The position numbers were made by a program, and so were the translations under genes. This document shows, in pieces, positions 7,840 through 17,035 of a stretch of 64,000 nt of DNA (its first letter is position 1; each line of letters opens with the position of its first letter). Origin of the DNA: Anaerosalibacter bizertensis. Its GTDB lineage: Bacteria > Bacillota > Clostridia > Tissierellales > Sporanaerobacteraceae. The notes beneath the pieces were generated by a model. It made no database searches. It worked only from the letters and a program-made list of their open reading frames with translations, and was not told where the DNA came from. Location of the stretch: positions 124,001-188,000 of the forward strand of contig NZ_VULR01000002.1 of assembly GCF_009696605.1 (NCBI RefSeq). The letters run 5' to 3'.

Positions 7840-8640
7840 ATGGAGATTAAAAGAAATGGGAAAAAAGTAGTTGCTTTATTGTGTAGCCTAATCATGATTT
7901 TTGCATTTGCAGTTCCAAATTTTGCAGCAAATTCTAGTACTACAAAAACGGTATATGTAGATGTAGAAAAGAACATCACTGGGCAAAATGTTATTCAAGA
8001 GCCAGTAAAGGTGGTATTAGATGAAAATAAAACAATTGCAGATGCTACTAAAGAAGCAGTAGGGGCTAATAGGGTTAGAATTAGAAGTACTCAATACGGA
8101 AACTATATTGAAGCGTTTAAGGACGATACGTCTAATTTTGAGTATCCGTTTAAAGCAATATTGTCAGAACTTACAGATGGTATTGTATTTAGAACAGATA
8201 TTCCAAACCAACCTATTGTAAATGAAGAAGGATGGTTAGCAGAGAAAGAATATAATGGTATTTCAGGATGGATGTTCACTGTAGATAATACTATGGTTGA
8301 TGCTAATAATGTTTATTATACAGGTGATACTAAATTGTCTGATCTACCAGATAACGCAGTAACACGTTGGGAATATTCTATGGCTGTAGGATGTGACATA
8401 GGCTTAGAAGGATATTTGCCAAATGGCACACTAAATGAATGGGGATACTATAATTGGAATACAGAACCAACACCACCTTTCTTCAATACTAGAGTAGATA
8501 AAAGTGAATTAATTCGAAAGATGGCAGATCATGAGAATAAAAATAGTGCTGAATACCTTGAAGCAATGAAAGTTTTAAGGGATTTAACAACTGAAGAATA
8601 TACTCAAGCTGATGTAGATGAAATTGCAGATTCTCTTTAG
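7840..8640 (+). CDS. Secreted DUF4430 (transcobalamin C-terminal-like) protein
   Basis: The protein has 266 residues. The signal peptide is at 1-30 (hydrophobic VVALLCSLIMIFAFAVP, cut after NFAA). The rest of about 35-190 forms one DUF4430-like beta domain, recognised from GISGWMFTVDN (about 140-150), a D-x-D-rich stretch and WEYSMAVGCDIGLEGY. This fold is the beta domain of intrinsic factor and transcobalamin. There is no LPXTG and no lipobox, so it is free or held non-covalently. The C-terminal 50 residues are helical and acidic. It lies downstream of a cobalamin riboswitch and directly before a larger protein carrying the same domain. Corrinoid binding is inferred from family and context. 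The ribosome site is AAGGGAGG. Confidence 0.8.
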   Translation: MEIKRNGKKVVALLCSLIMIFAFAVPNFAANSSTTKTVYVDVEKNITGQNVIQEPVKVVLDENKTIADATKEAVGANRVRIRSTQYGNYIEAFKDDTSNFEYPFKAILSELTDGIVFRTDIPNQPIVNEEGWLAEKEYNGISGWMFTVDNTMVDANNVYYTGDTKLSDLPDNAVTRWEYSMAVGCDIGLEGYLPNGTLNEWGYYNWNTEPTPPFFNTRVDKSELIRKMADHENKNSAEYLEAMKVLRDLTTEEYTQADVDEIADSL

Positions 8641-8673
8641 GAAGTAAGAATATTTAGTTATTGGATTCTTAAG

Positions 8674-8703
8674 AATTGAAGAGAGAAAATTCTCTCTTTA
8701 ATT
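8674..8703 (+). terminator. Intergenic hairpin between the two DUF4430 genes
   Basis: AATTGAAGAGAG pairs with CTCTCTTTAATT (12 pairs, one G-T) around a 6-base loop. The T-run after it is interrupted (CTATTAATTTTTAT), so it may be a weak terminator or a processing site that sets the ratio of the two proteins. Confidence 0.45.
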
Positions 8704-8739
8704 CTATTAATTTTTATATTAAAGGAGAGAAAAATTAGC

Positions 8740-11700
8740 ATGAATAATATAAGAAGTTATAAAAAATTATTTTCTATATTGTTATTAGTAACTTTATTAC
8801 TACCCATTATATTCCCAATGACAGAGGTTCTTGCGGCTACTGTAACTATAGATCCAAGCGACGAAGAACCATCACTGTCTAAAGATGCAAAGGGTACATA
8901 TATTATAAAGACTGTTGAAGATATTAATACTTTTAGAGAAGATATTGATAAAGGAATTGACTATACTGGATTGACTGTAGAATTGTTGAATGATATAGAT
9001 ATTGCTAAATCTAAAATTTCTTTAAATTCTTTTAAAACAAAACTTAATGAATATGGAGAAGAAGTAGTAGGGATTTTTAATGGTATATTTGATGGAAACG
9101 GATATTCTATTAAGAACTATAATGATAAAGTGTCAGGTTTTTTTTGTGTAGTAGGTCCAAATGCAGTGCTGAGAAACTTTAATATTCATGGAGATATAGT
9201 ATTAGATGATGCAGATGCTATTTTATTCGATGTTTATAATGACTCTAATAGTACTTCAAAGAAAAGCATAGGATATGGTATGTTAGCAAGTTCTTGTGCT
9301 GGTGAGGTAGTGAGATGTTCATCATCAGGCAGTATTGTGAATAAGTTAGCAAAGATACGTATTGGTGGTTTAATAGGAGAATCTCAAGTATATATAAAAA
9401 AACATGATGGTAATAAAATATATTATGGAAATATGAGAGATTGTTATAGTCGTGTAAATTTTGACAATCAATATACTAAAGATATGGGTGATATAGCTCC
9501 CAAAATTGGGGGATTAGCTTATGATGGTGGAAATGGAATAATTAGATCTTATTTTGCAGGAACTTTTAAAGGATACAGTACTAATAGCATAAGTGAATAC
9601 AGAGAGATATATTCTCCAATTTGGAAAACTTGTAGTGCTTCTAATGCTGAAAGTGGTGAGACTTGTGCCTATGATAAAGATACTTGTGGTTTCCACTTAT
9701 TGGGGAGTCGTTCAGGCAAGAAATATACAACGGAGGAAATGAAAAAGAAAGAAACTTTTACTACTGAAAAACATAATTTTGATTTTGAATATTGTTGGAG
9801 TATAGATCCTAATATAAATGATGGTTACCCTTATTTAGATGCTAAAAAGCTAGACAAAAAGGAAACAATATATTTAGATGTTCAAGGGATTGCAGAAGAT
9901 AAAATTTATGATGAGAAACTAAGTATGAAAGAAAATCTAAAAACCAATATAAAAGATATAAATTTTGCTAATTTAACACCTGAAATGGAAGAATTAATAG
10001 ATAAGTACAATGTAAAATTAAATTGGAAGGTTAATCCATTCAAAAGTCCTTCTTTTGATCCAATACATGGTGATAAAGTCAAAGTAAATGTAGATTATGA
10101 ATCATTGGAACTTGAGTATGATGCAAATCAAGAATACTTATTTAAGATTGGCAAGGTATTGCCAGTATATGCAAAATTTAAGGACAATGGAAGAAATGTC
10201 TTAACTAAAGAAGAAAAAGATGAAAAAATAGAAAAGTTAAAGGAATTAGAAGATTATGTAGTAAATACTATTCGAGATAGACATGGTTTTTTAATTAAGG
10301 ATATACCTGAGATGAGTTATGAAAGAAAAAAAGATCAGTGGGGAGACAATATAATATTAGATGACCATGATTGGTTTGTATTCTCAGCTGCACGTATGGG
10401 CTATATTCCAGAAGAAAATCCAGAATTTTATGATGACTGGTTTGAAGAAATACAAAAATTTATGGCCAATTTAAAAGAAGAAGGTATTGATGTAGATGAT
10501 ATTCATGCAGATTCAATTAGTAAACTTATATTAGCTGTTTCAGCAACTGGGTATGATATTCGTGATATTGAAGGATGGGATCTATTAGGCTCATTAACAA
10601 AGCCTGGTAGACAAATGTCAGGATATTTTTCATCCCAATATAGTTTCTTTGCTCGTCATTCTCAAGACTATCCTATGAGTAAAGAAATAAAAGAAAAAGA
10701 TGAGAAGATGATACATGATCAAGCAAAATATTTAAAAGATAGAAATGGTGGAAGTGCTGCTGATATGGTAGTTATGTCATACCAACCTTCTTTATATTTC
10801 AATAATGTTGAAGGTTATGAAGATGTAACGGAAGCAGTACAACTTATGAAAAAAGCTTTTTCAGAGCATCAGACAGCTGAAGGAACTTTCTGGGGAGGAT
10901 TTGCAAATGATACTCATAATATATGGACTAATGCTCAAGTATATATGAATATAAATATAGCAGGACTTGACCCATTTGATCCTATGTTTATTAAGAATGG
11001 AAACACTATAGTGGAACCTTATCTTAAAGGGGAATATTTTAATTTTGAAAATAAGATGTTAAGTCCTATGATTACCTATGAAATAGGACAAATAATTAGA
11101 GGTTTTGATTCAGTTGTAAGAGCTTATGAAGGACGAACCCATATATTTGATTGTAGAGATTTAGAAGATACTTTAGGCCTTAAGACTTCAACAGTAACAG
11201 TGAATAATCAAATATTATCTTTGACAGAGGATAGTACTCCTGAAGAAGTAGCAGCTGCAAGGGATGCATATAATGGTCCAGGAAGTAAATTAACAGATCG
11301 TCAACGTAAATCTATGAGAGAATCCACAATAAAACATTTAGAAGATATAGAAAAGAAAGTAATAGAAAATCCAGATAAAGAAGCTGCAGATAGAATAAAT
11401 AAATTAATTAATGAATTAAAATTAGATAAGTTTACAAATGAAAATAAAGAAGCTGTTAAAGCTGCAAGGAAAGCTTATGAAGCTTTAACAGAAGAACAGA
11501 AAAAACTAGTAGATATTGAAAAGCTTGAAGCAGCAGAAAAGAAAATGGATGAATTAGAGATTAAGAACTTTAAATCTTTAGTAGAGGCCCTTGGGGGTAT
11601 CTCAAATCCACCAACGGAAGAAAATATTAAAGCTATAGAAAAAGCAGAAAATGCATATAAAAATATGTCAAAAGAACTTAAAAAGGATCTAGAAGTTATT

Positions 11701-13485
11701 GCTGCTAAATTTACTTTAGATGGCATAATAGAAAAGATAAATGAAGAACCTGAAGACAAAGAAGTAAAATTGGTTGTAGAAGCTATAAAGGAATTGCCAA
11801 TAACGATAACATTAGAAGATAAACCAGCAGTAGAAGCTGTGAGGAATGCTTATAATGCATTGGACGAAAAGCAAAAGGAAAAAGTAGGAGTTGAAAATCT
11901 AAAGATTTTAGAAGAAGCAGAAAAGATTATAAAAGAACTAGAATCAGAAGATGATGGACAAGTTGGTACTATTACCTTTGCATTAGAAAGATTTACATTG
12001 GGGCAAGGATATTTTGTAGAACCTATGGAAGTGCCAATTTATAAAGGGGAAAATTGTAGGGATATACTTGACCGCATTCTTGGAAAAGAAAATGTAATTG
12101 GAAAGTATGATTATGTAGAGGCTATAAAAGGAGCAGATAAAGGAGAAATAAATATTCCAGAAGAACTGTTAAGTATGATAGAAGAGAATCCAACTAATGG
12201 ACAATCATTCCATGGTGAATTAAATGAGCCAGGTCAATTAGGTGAATTTGATTATAGTTCAATGTCGGGATGGATGTATTCTGTAAACAATGTACTTCCT
12301 AATGTAGGAATGAATGCCTATACTCCTAAAGATGGAGATGTATTTAGAGTCCATTTTACTCTTTGGGGGTATGGTGCTGATTTAGGTCAAGACTTCCCAG
12401 GAGGAACATCACCACTTCCTGTTGGAGATAAGACAGCATTGACTAAAAAAATTGCTGAAATAAATGGAAAACCCAATAAAGATAAACTGTTAAAAGACCA
12501 AACTTTTAAGGAAGTCTATGATTATGTTTATAAAACTATACAAAGAGTAACAGTTTCAGATGAAGAACTTGATGAATGCGTTAAATTGTTAGATGTTTCA
12601 ATGAAAAAAGCAGATGAAAAGATTATAAAAGAAGTAGAAAATATGATATCTAAACTTCCAGAAATAGATAAATTAACGCTAAATGATAAAGGAAAAGTAG
12701 AAGAAGTAAGGAAAGCTTATGATGAATTGACAGCGGAACAAAGAAAACTAGTATCTAATGCTGATAAGCTTATTGAAGTAGAAGATAAAATAGTTGAACT
12801 AGAGGCTATAGAAAAAGATAAAGAAAAAGAAAGAAATAAAAAAGCAGCTGACAAAGTAATAAAGCAGATAGAAAGCTTAAAGCTAGATAAATTTACAAAT
12901 GAAAATAAAGAGGCTGTTAAAGTTGCCAGAAAAGCTTATGAAGCTTTAACAGATGATCAAAAGAAATTAGTAGATGTTGAAAAACTTGAATCAGCAGAAA
13001 AAAGGATTAAAGAATTGGAAATTGAAAACTTTAGGAACTTAGTAGAGGATATTGGAGAAATTTCCAAACCAGCAAGAGAAGAAAATATTAAGGCTGTAAA
13101 GGAAGCGGAAAATGCATATAACAATATGTCAGAAGAACTTAGGAAAGATTCTGAGGTAATAAGATTAAAAGGTATATTAGATGAAGCTAAAAATAAATTA
13201 GATGAAGATATAGCTCCAGATAATGACAATAAAGATACAAAGGATGATAATAACAAACCTCCAAAGATTGATCCAGAGGGTGACAAAACAGGAGGAAGCA
13301 ATGGCAAAGTAATAGACATAAATGATAAGAAGGAAAATCCAAACAATAAAGGAAAGAGAAAATTACCAGCTACTGGAACAGAAGATAAAATTAAATATGT
13401 AGGTATAGGTATATTATTTGTAGGATTACTTTTATTAAGCAAAAAGCATTTTAAATTAGCTAAGAATAACAATCAAGATAAATAG
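8740..13485 (+). CDS. Giant sortase-anchored transcobalamin-like surface protein
   Basis: The protein has 1581 residues. Signal peptide 1-32; a GLUG-like beta region (about 50-300; FNGIFDGNGYSI, GGLIGES); an alpha/alpha-barrel-like region of the prenyltransferase/squalene-oxidase-repeat type (about 540-810; note DPMFIKNGNTI and ISKLILAVSATG, common in bacterial DUF4430 proteins); helical repeats of about 60 residues (about 885-1070 and 1230-1490; AARKAYEALTEEQKKLV); a DUF4430 domain (about 1075-1220; SGWMYSVNN, VFRVHFTLWGYGADLG); and LPATG (1542-1546) with a membrane segment and basic tail. An alpha barrel plus DUF4430 beta domain is the layout of intrinsic factor and transcobalamin, which clamp B12 between the two. 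It probably shares the riboswitch-2 transcript. The ligand is inferred. Confidence 0.8.
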   Translation: MNNIRSYKKLFSILLLVTLLLPIIFPMTEVLAATVTIDPSDEEPSLSKDAKGTYIIKTVEDINTFREDIDKGIDYTGLTVELLNDIDIAKSKISLNSFKTKLNEYGEEVVGIFNGIFDGNGYSIKNYNDKVSGFFCVVGPNAVLRNFNIHGDIVLDDADAILFDVYNDSNSTSKKSIGYGMLASSCAGEVVRCSSSGSIVNKLAKIRIGGLIGESQVYIKKHDGNKIYYGNMRDCYSRVNFDNQYTKDMGDIAPKIGGLAYDGGNGIIRSYFAGTFKGYSTNSISEYREIYSPIWKTCSASNAESGETCAYDKDTCGFHLLGSRSGKKYTTEEMKKKETFTTEKHNFDFEYCWSIDPNINDGYPYLDAKKLDKKETIYLDVQGIAEDKIYDEKLSMKENLKTNIKDINFANLTPEMEELIDKYNVKLNWKVNPFKSPSFDPIHGDKVKVNVDYESLELEYDANQEYLFKIGKVLPVYAKFKDNGRNVLTKEEKDEKIEKLKELEDYVVNTIRDRHGFLIKDIPEMSYERKKDQWGDNIILDDHDWFVFSAARMGYIPEENPEFYDDWFEEIQKFMANLKEEGIDVDDIHADSISKLILAVSATGYDIRDIEGWDLLGSLTKPGRQMSGYFSSQYSFFARHSQDYPMSKEIKEKDEKMIHDQAKYLKDRNGGSAADMVVMSYQPSLYFNNVEGYEDVTEAVQLMKKAFSEHQTAEGTFWGGFANDTHNIWTNAQVYMNINIAGLDPFDPMFIKNGNTIVEPYLKGEYFNFENKMLSPMITYEIGQIIRGFDSVVRAYEGRTHIFDCRDLEDTLGLKTSTVTVNNQILSLTEDSTPEEVAAARDAYNGPGSKLTDRQRKSMRESTIKHLEDIEKKVIENPDKEAADRINKLINELKLDKFTNENKEAVKAARKAYEALTEEQKKLVDIEKLEAAEKKMDELEIKNFKSLVEALGGISNPPTEENIKAIEKAENAYKNMSKELKKDLEVIAAKFTLDGIIEKINEEPEDKEVKLVVEAIKELPITITLEDKPAVEAVRNAYNALDEKQKEKVGVENLKILEEAEKIIKELESEDDGQVGTITFALERFTLGQGYFVEPMEVPIYKGENCRDILDRILGKENVIGKYDYVEAIKGADKGEINIPEELLSMIEENPTNGQSFHGELNEPGQLGEFDYSSMSGWMYSVNNVLPNVGMNAYTPKDGDVFRVHFTLWGYGADLGQDFPGGTSPLPVGDKTALTKKIAEINGKPNKDKLLKDQTFKEVYDYVYKTIQRVTVSDEELDECVKLLDVSMKKADEKIIKEVENMISKLPEIDKLTLNDKGKVEEVRKAYDELTAEQRKLVSNADKLIEVEDKIVELEAIEKDKEKERNKKAADKVIKQIESLKLDKFTNENKEAVKVARKAYEALTDDQKKLVDVEKLESAEKRIKELEIENFRNLVEDIGEISKPAREENIKAVKEAENAYNNMSEELRKDSEVIRLKGILDEAKNKLDEDIAPDNDNKDTKDDNNKPPKIDPEGDKTGGSNGKVIDINDKKENPNNKGKRKLPATGTEDKIKYVGIGILFVGLLLLSKKHFKLAKNNNQDK

Positions 13486-13501
13486 GAAAATTAGTAGGTA
13501 T

Positions 13502-13545
13502 AAATACATCCCTGCTTTCAAAAAGAAGGCAGGAATGTATTTGCA
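13502..13545 (+). terminator. Probable terminator after the giant surface protein
   Basis: AAATACATCCCTGCTTTC pairs with GAAGGCAGGAATGTATTT with one mismatch region, around AAAAA. The following T-run is poor. Confidence 0.5.
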
Positions 13546-13697
13546 TTTGCTTTGTCATGGTATGTATTGAAGTCTAGGTAAAGTTAAAGTTTTCATAATT
13601 CTAAAAAGCTTATGTGCTTTTATAATTTATTTATAAGATAGAAGCCTTTATTTATATACAAAGAAGATCTTAATTTCATATTAAGCGGGGGTCAAAA

Positions 13698-14195
13698 ATG
13701 AAAAACAATAAACCAAATAAAGTTTTAATTATAATATTGTTAATTAGTATTTTAATATCTACCAAAAGTATTATTAGAAATAAGAAAATAGAAAAATGGA
13801 TGGGTTTGCTAGAAGGGTTACATGAGGTAGACAAAATTGAAGTAATGGGTTATGAAGGTAAGAATATAATATTTGAAGATAAAGAGGATGTAGGAGATAT
13901 AGTGATGAATTTTTATCCTCTTTGGAATGTTGATATAAATAAAAAGAAAATAGACAAATATGTAGATAAATCTGAGCCTTCTTTCAAGATTAAATTCTAT
14001 AAGAATGGTTCATTAATAATGACAGAGGAAATTTTAAAACTATCAAAAAATATTGAAAAAGAAAATTCAGCTGAAGATTTAAAGAATCTAACATTTAAAA
14101 TCAAAGGGGATTATTACATAGTTAAAATTAATAATAAATACTGTAGTGTACAAATGAAGGATGATAGGGTATTAGAATTACTTGAAAGATATTAA
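13698..14195 (+). CDS. Membrane-anchored hypothetical protein
   Basis: The protein has 165 residues. A single hydrophobic segment (residues 9-23, VLIIILLISILIS) follows a Lys-rich start, and no signal-peptidase or lipobox site is visible. The rest is a charged beta/alpha domain that should lie outside the membrane. I do not recognise the family. It has a fair ribosome site (GCGGGGGTC) and stands alone, 212 bases after the B12-linked block and convergent with the next gene. Confidence 0.65.
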   Translation: MKNNKPNKVLIIILLISILISTKSIIRNKKIEKWMGLLEGLHEVDKIEVMGYEGKNIIFEDKEDVGDIVMNFYPLWNVDINKKKIDKYVDKSEPSFKIKFYKNGSLIMTEEILKLSKNIEKENSAEDLKNLTFKIKGDYYIVKINNKYCSVQMKDDRVLELLERY

Positions 14196-14223
14196 TATTG
14201 ATATCTTTTATTTTGTCATTAAA

Positions 14224-14273
14224 ATTAGGGTATAATAACACACTTCTAAAGAGGTGTGTTATTATACCCTAAT
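14224..14273. terminator. Long bidirectional terminator palindrome
   Basis: ATTAGGGTATAATAACACAC starts a 23-24 bp stem closed by a 2-base loop, with one G-T pair. It lies between two convergent genes, which suits termination from both sides. The stem is longer than usual. Confidence 0.65.
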
Positions 14274-14343
14274 GAATATGTATATGTTTTATTTATTAGA
14301 AATATAAGACCATGGCAGTAAATAAAAATATTACATCTATTTT

Positions 14344-15027
14344 TTACACGTACTTCCTCTTTTTTACTTTATTTTGCTTAAGTATATATAAAATCTGGCT
14401 TCTTTCTTTACCTTTAGCCTTTACTACAATTTTTCCTTGTTCAAATTCTGTGAAAAGCTCAATTTTATCTTGTAGGGGCAAATAGCTATCTATACTATTA
14501 TAAGGGTAATAGCCTGTAGCATTGTGGATAGGTTGTCCTAAAGGTATATCGATTCTCAAATCTAATCCATTGACTATTACTCCATCCTTTGTAAATACAA
14601 TTTTCATAGTTTTTTCTGAAAATTTTAAAAGAAAATATATTATAATAAAGAAAATTATAAAAAGAGCAATTCTTCCTAAAGTAATAGACTTTAATGAAAA
14701 ATCTCTAAAAAGTTGGCTAAAGTATATAAGTACTAGAAAAATATATATCCATGATTTCTCTATATTAGTGAAGCTATCCCCCTGAAGTTCTAAAAGGACT
14801 TTATTTTTCTTCAATGTTTTATTATTCCATTTCCACTTTAAAAATCCTTGAAAGAACGCAAAAAACAATAGACCTAGAGATAATAGAAGAGGTAGTATTG
14901 TGTTTTTAATTGAAGGCATTGATATATTCTTTAGTATAGGGTCTAATAAAATTGTAATAAATGTTATAAATAAAATTGTAACCATAAATGACAGAAAAAA
15001 AGCCATAGATTTTTTCATTCTACTCAT
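14344..15027 (-). CDS. Four-helix membrane protein of unknown family
   Basis: The protein has 227 residues with membrane segments at about 8-30, 43-63, 92-105 and 118-137, then a soluble beta-rich tail of about 90 residues (TKDGVIVNGLDLRIDIPLG) that should face the cytoplasm. The layout (two plus two helices, then a PH-like beta domain) resembles small bacterial membrane proteins of unknown role. It is a lone minus-strand gene with a good ribosome site (AGGAGGTTTTTTA before ATG). Function is not assigned. Confidence 0.65.
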   Translation of the reverse strand: MSRMKKSMAFFLSFMVTILFITFITILLDPILKNISMPSIKNTILPLLLSLGLLFFAFFQGFLKWKWNNKTLKKNKVLLELQGDSFTNIEKSWIYIFLVLIYFSQLFRDFSLKSITLGRIALFIIFFIIIYFLLKFSEKTMKIVFTKDGVIVNGLDLRIDIPLGQPIHNATGYYPYNSIDSYLPLQDKIELFTEFEQGKIVVKAKGKERSQILYILKQNKVKKRKYV

Positions 15028-15146
15028 TAAAAAACCTCCTAAAATATTCTAATTATTTATATTATATCCTATATAAAAATTCACTTCAATTTTTTTATGA
15101 TAATGTGATAATATACTTATATAGGGTTTTTTAGAAAGGTGGTTTT

Positions 15147-17006
15147 ATGTTTAATATAGATGAGGAATTGAAAAAATTACCTGATAAACCAGGAGTATAT
15201 ATAATGAAGAATGAAACTGGAGAAGTTATATATGTAGGAAAGGCTATTTCTTTAAAGAAAAGGGTTAGACAGTATTTCCAGTCTTCTAGAAACAATACTC
15301 CAAAGGTAAGGGCTATGGTTAAGAACATTAGTGAATTTGAATATATAATAGTTGACAATGAAGTAGAAGCTTTAATTTTAGAAGCAAATTTAATAAAAAG
15401 ACATAGACCTAAGTACAATATTCTTTTAAGGGATGATAAACAATATCCATATATAAAGGTAACAACTAATGAAAAATATCCTAGGGTTATAAAGACTAGA
15501 AAAATATTAAAAGATGGGGCTAAATATTTTGGTCCATATCCTAATGGATATGCAGTAAATGATACATTAGATATAATCAGGACCCTTTATCCAATTAGGA
15601 CTTGTAAATTAAAACTTGATGGAACTAAGGTTATAAATAGGCCTTGCCTTAATTATTATATAGGCAGATGCTTGGCCCCTTGCCAGGGAAATGTAGATGA
15701 AGATGAATATATGAAAATGATTGATGAAATAATAATGTTTTTAAATGGAAGAGAAGAGAAGCTTGTAGAAGTAATAGAAAAGAAGATGGAAAACGCAGCT
15801 AAAGATTTAGATTTTGAAAATGCAGCTAAATATAGAGATCAAGTTAATTCTCTAAAGGTAATTCTTGAAAAACAGAAAATAGTTTCTACTAATAGTTTAG
15901 TAGATCAAGATATAATAGGCATGGCAAGAGGGGTAGAGAATGTTTGTATTCAAGTATTTTTTATAAGAAGTGGAAAGATTATGGGAAGGGAGCATTTTTT
16001 CATTTCAGACACAGAACAAACTGAGAGAGCTGAAATTTTAAGTTCTTTTATAAAACAATTTTATTTAGGAACTGCCTATGTGCCAAAGGAAATATTTGTA
16101 GAAGAAGAAATTGAAGATGAAAGTATAATTTCTAAATGGCTTAGTGAAAAAAGAGGTTCTAAGGTAACTATAAGGGTACCTAAAAGAGGAGAAAAAAGTA
16201 AGCTCATGGAAATGGTAAGAAAAAATGCATTAGATACCTTAAATCAGTATGGCCAAAATGTTATAATGGAGAAGAAGGAAAGAGAAGAACCATTGGAAGA
16301 GTTGGCTACAGTTATGGATTTAGATGAAGTACCTTTTAGGATTGAAGCTTTTGATATATCTAATATTCAAGGAGTAGAACCAGTAGGTTCTATGGTAGTA
16401 TTTGAAAAGGGTATTCCTAAGAAAAGTGATTATAGAAGGTTTAAAATAAGAACAGTTATCGGTCCAAATGACTATGCAAGTATGGAAGAAGTTATAAAAA
16501 GGAGATTTAAAAGAGGGCTAGAAGAAAAAGAGCTAGTAAAAGAAAATAATATAAAAGTAAAAGGATTTTCTATTTTCCCAGATCTTATTATGATGGATGG
16601 GGGAAAAGGACAAGTAAATATAGCAGAAAGAATACTGTTTGAAATGGGGATAGAAATACCTGTATGTGGTCTTGTAAAGGACGAACATCACAATACAAGA
16701 GGAATTATATATAAGAACAAAGAAATATCATTAGAAAAAAATACTACTACCTTTAGATTTATAACTAGAATTCAAGATGAAGCCCATAGGTTTGCTATTA
16801 GTTATCATAGAAGTTTAAGGAACAAAAAAATGTTTAAATCTGTATTAGATGATATTAAAGGAATAGGAACCAAAAGAAAGAAAGCTCTTCTTAAAGCTTT
16901 TGGCAGTGTCGAAGGAATAAAGAAAGCATCTTTAGATGAATTGATAGCTGTAGAAAGTATGAACAAAAAGGCAGCGGAAGAAGTATATAATTTTTTTCGA
17001 AAATAA
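15147..17006 (+). CDS. uvrC: UvrABC system protein C (excinuclease subunit C)
   Basis: UvrC makes both cuts around a DNA lesion after UvrA and UvrB have marked it. The 619 residues show the GIY-YIG nuclease domain (about 13-92; KPGVYIMKN...VIYVGKA), a Cys cluster typical of the family (RTCKL, RPCLNYYIGRCLAPC), the UVR motif that meets UvrB (about 200-235), the RNase H-like second nuclease domain (about 380-540, starting AFDISNIQG) and tandem helix-hairpin-helix motifs at the end (DDIKGIGTKRKKALL). Length is normal. hprK follows 29 bases later, a frequent clostridial pairing. Confidence 0.97.
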   Translation: MFNIDEELKKLPDKPGVYIMKNETGEVIYVGKAISLKKRVRQYFQSSRNNTPKVRAMVKNISEFEYIIVDNEVEALILEANLIKRHRPKYNILLRDDKQYPYIKVTTNEKYPRVIKTRKILKDGAKYFGPYPNGYAVNDTLDIIRTLYPIRTCKLKLDGTKVINRPCLNYYIGRCLAPCQGNVDEDEYMKMIDEIIMFLNGREEKLVEVIEKKMENAAKDLDFENAAKYRDQVNSLKVILEKQKIVSTNSLVDQDIIGMARGVENVCIQVFFIRSGKIMGREHFFISDTEQTERAEILSSFIKQFYLGTAYVPKEIFVEEEIEDESIISKWLSEKRGSKVTIRVPKRGEKSKLMEMVRKNALDTLNQYGQNVIMEKKEREEPLEELATVMDLDEVPFRIEAFDISNIQGVEPVGSMVVFEKGIPKKSDYRRFKIRTVIGPNDYASMEEVIKRRFKRGLEEKELVKENNIKVKGFSIFPDLIMMDGGKGQVNIAERILFEMGIEIPVCGLVKDEHHNTRGIIYKNKEISLEKNTTTFRFITRIQDEAHRFAISYHRSLRNKKMFKSVLDDIKGIGTKRKKALLKAFGSVEGIKKASLDELIAVESMNKKAAEEVYNFFRK

Positions 17007-17035
17007 CTTTAGAATATTAAAGGATGTGAACCAAA

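Noticed and set aside
11386-13210. Near-identical blocks inside the giant surface gene as a possible assembly duplication
   Set aside because: The copies differ at many positions and encode the known type of helical surface repeat, so they are a genuine internal repeat.
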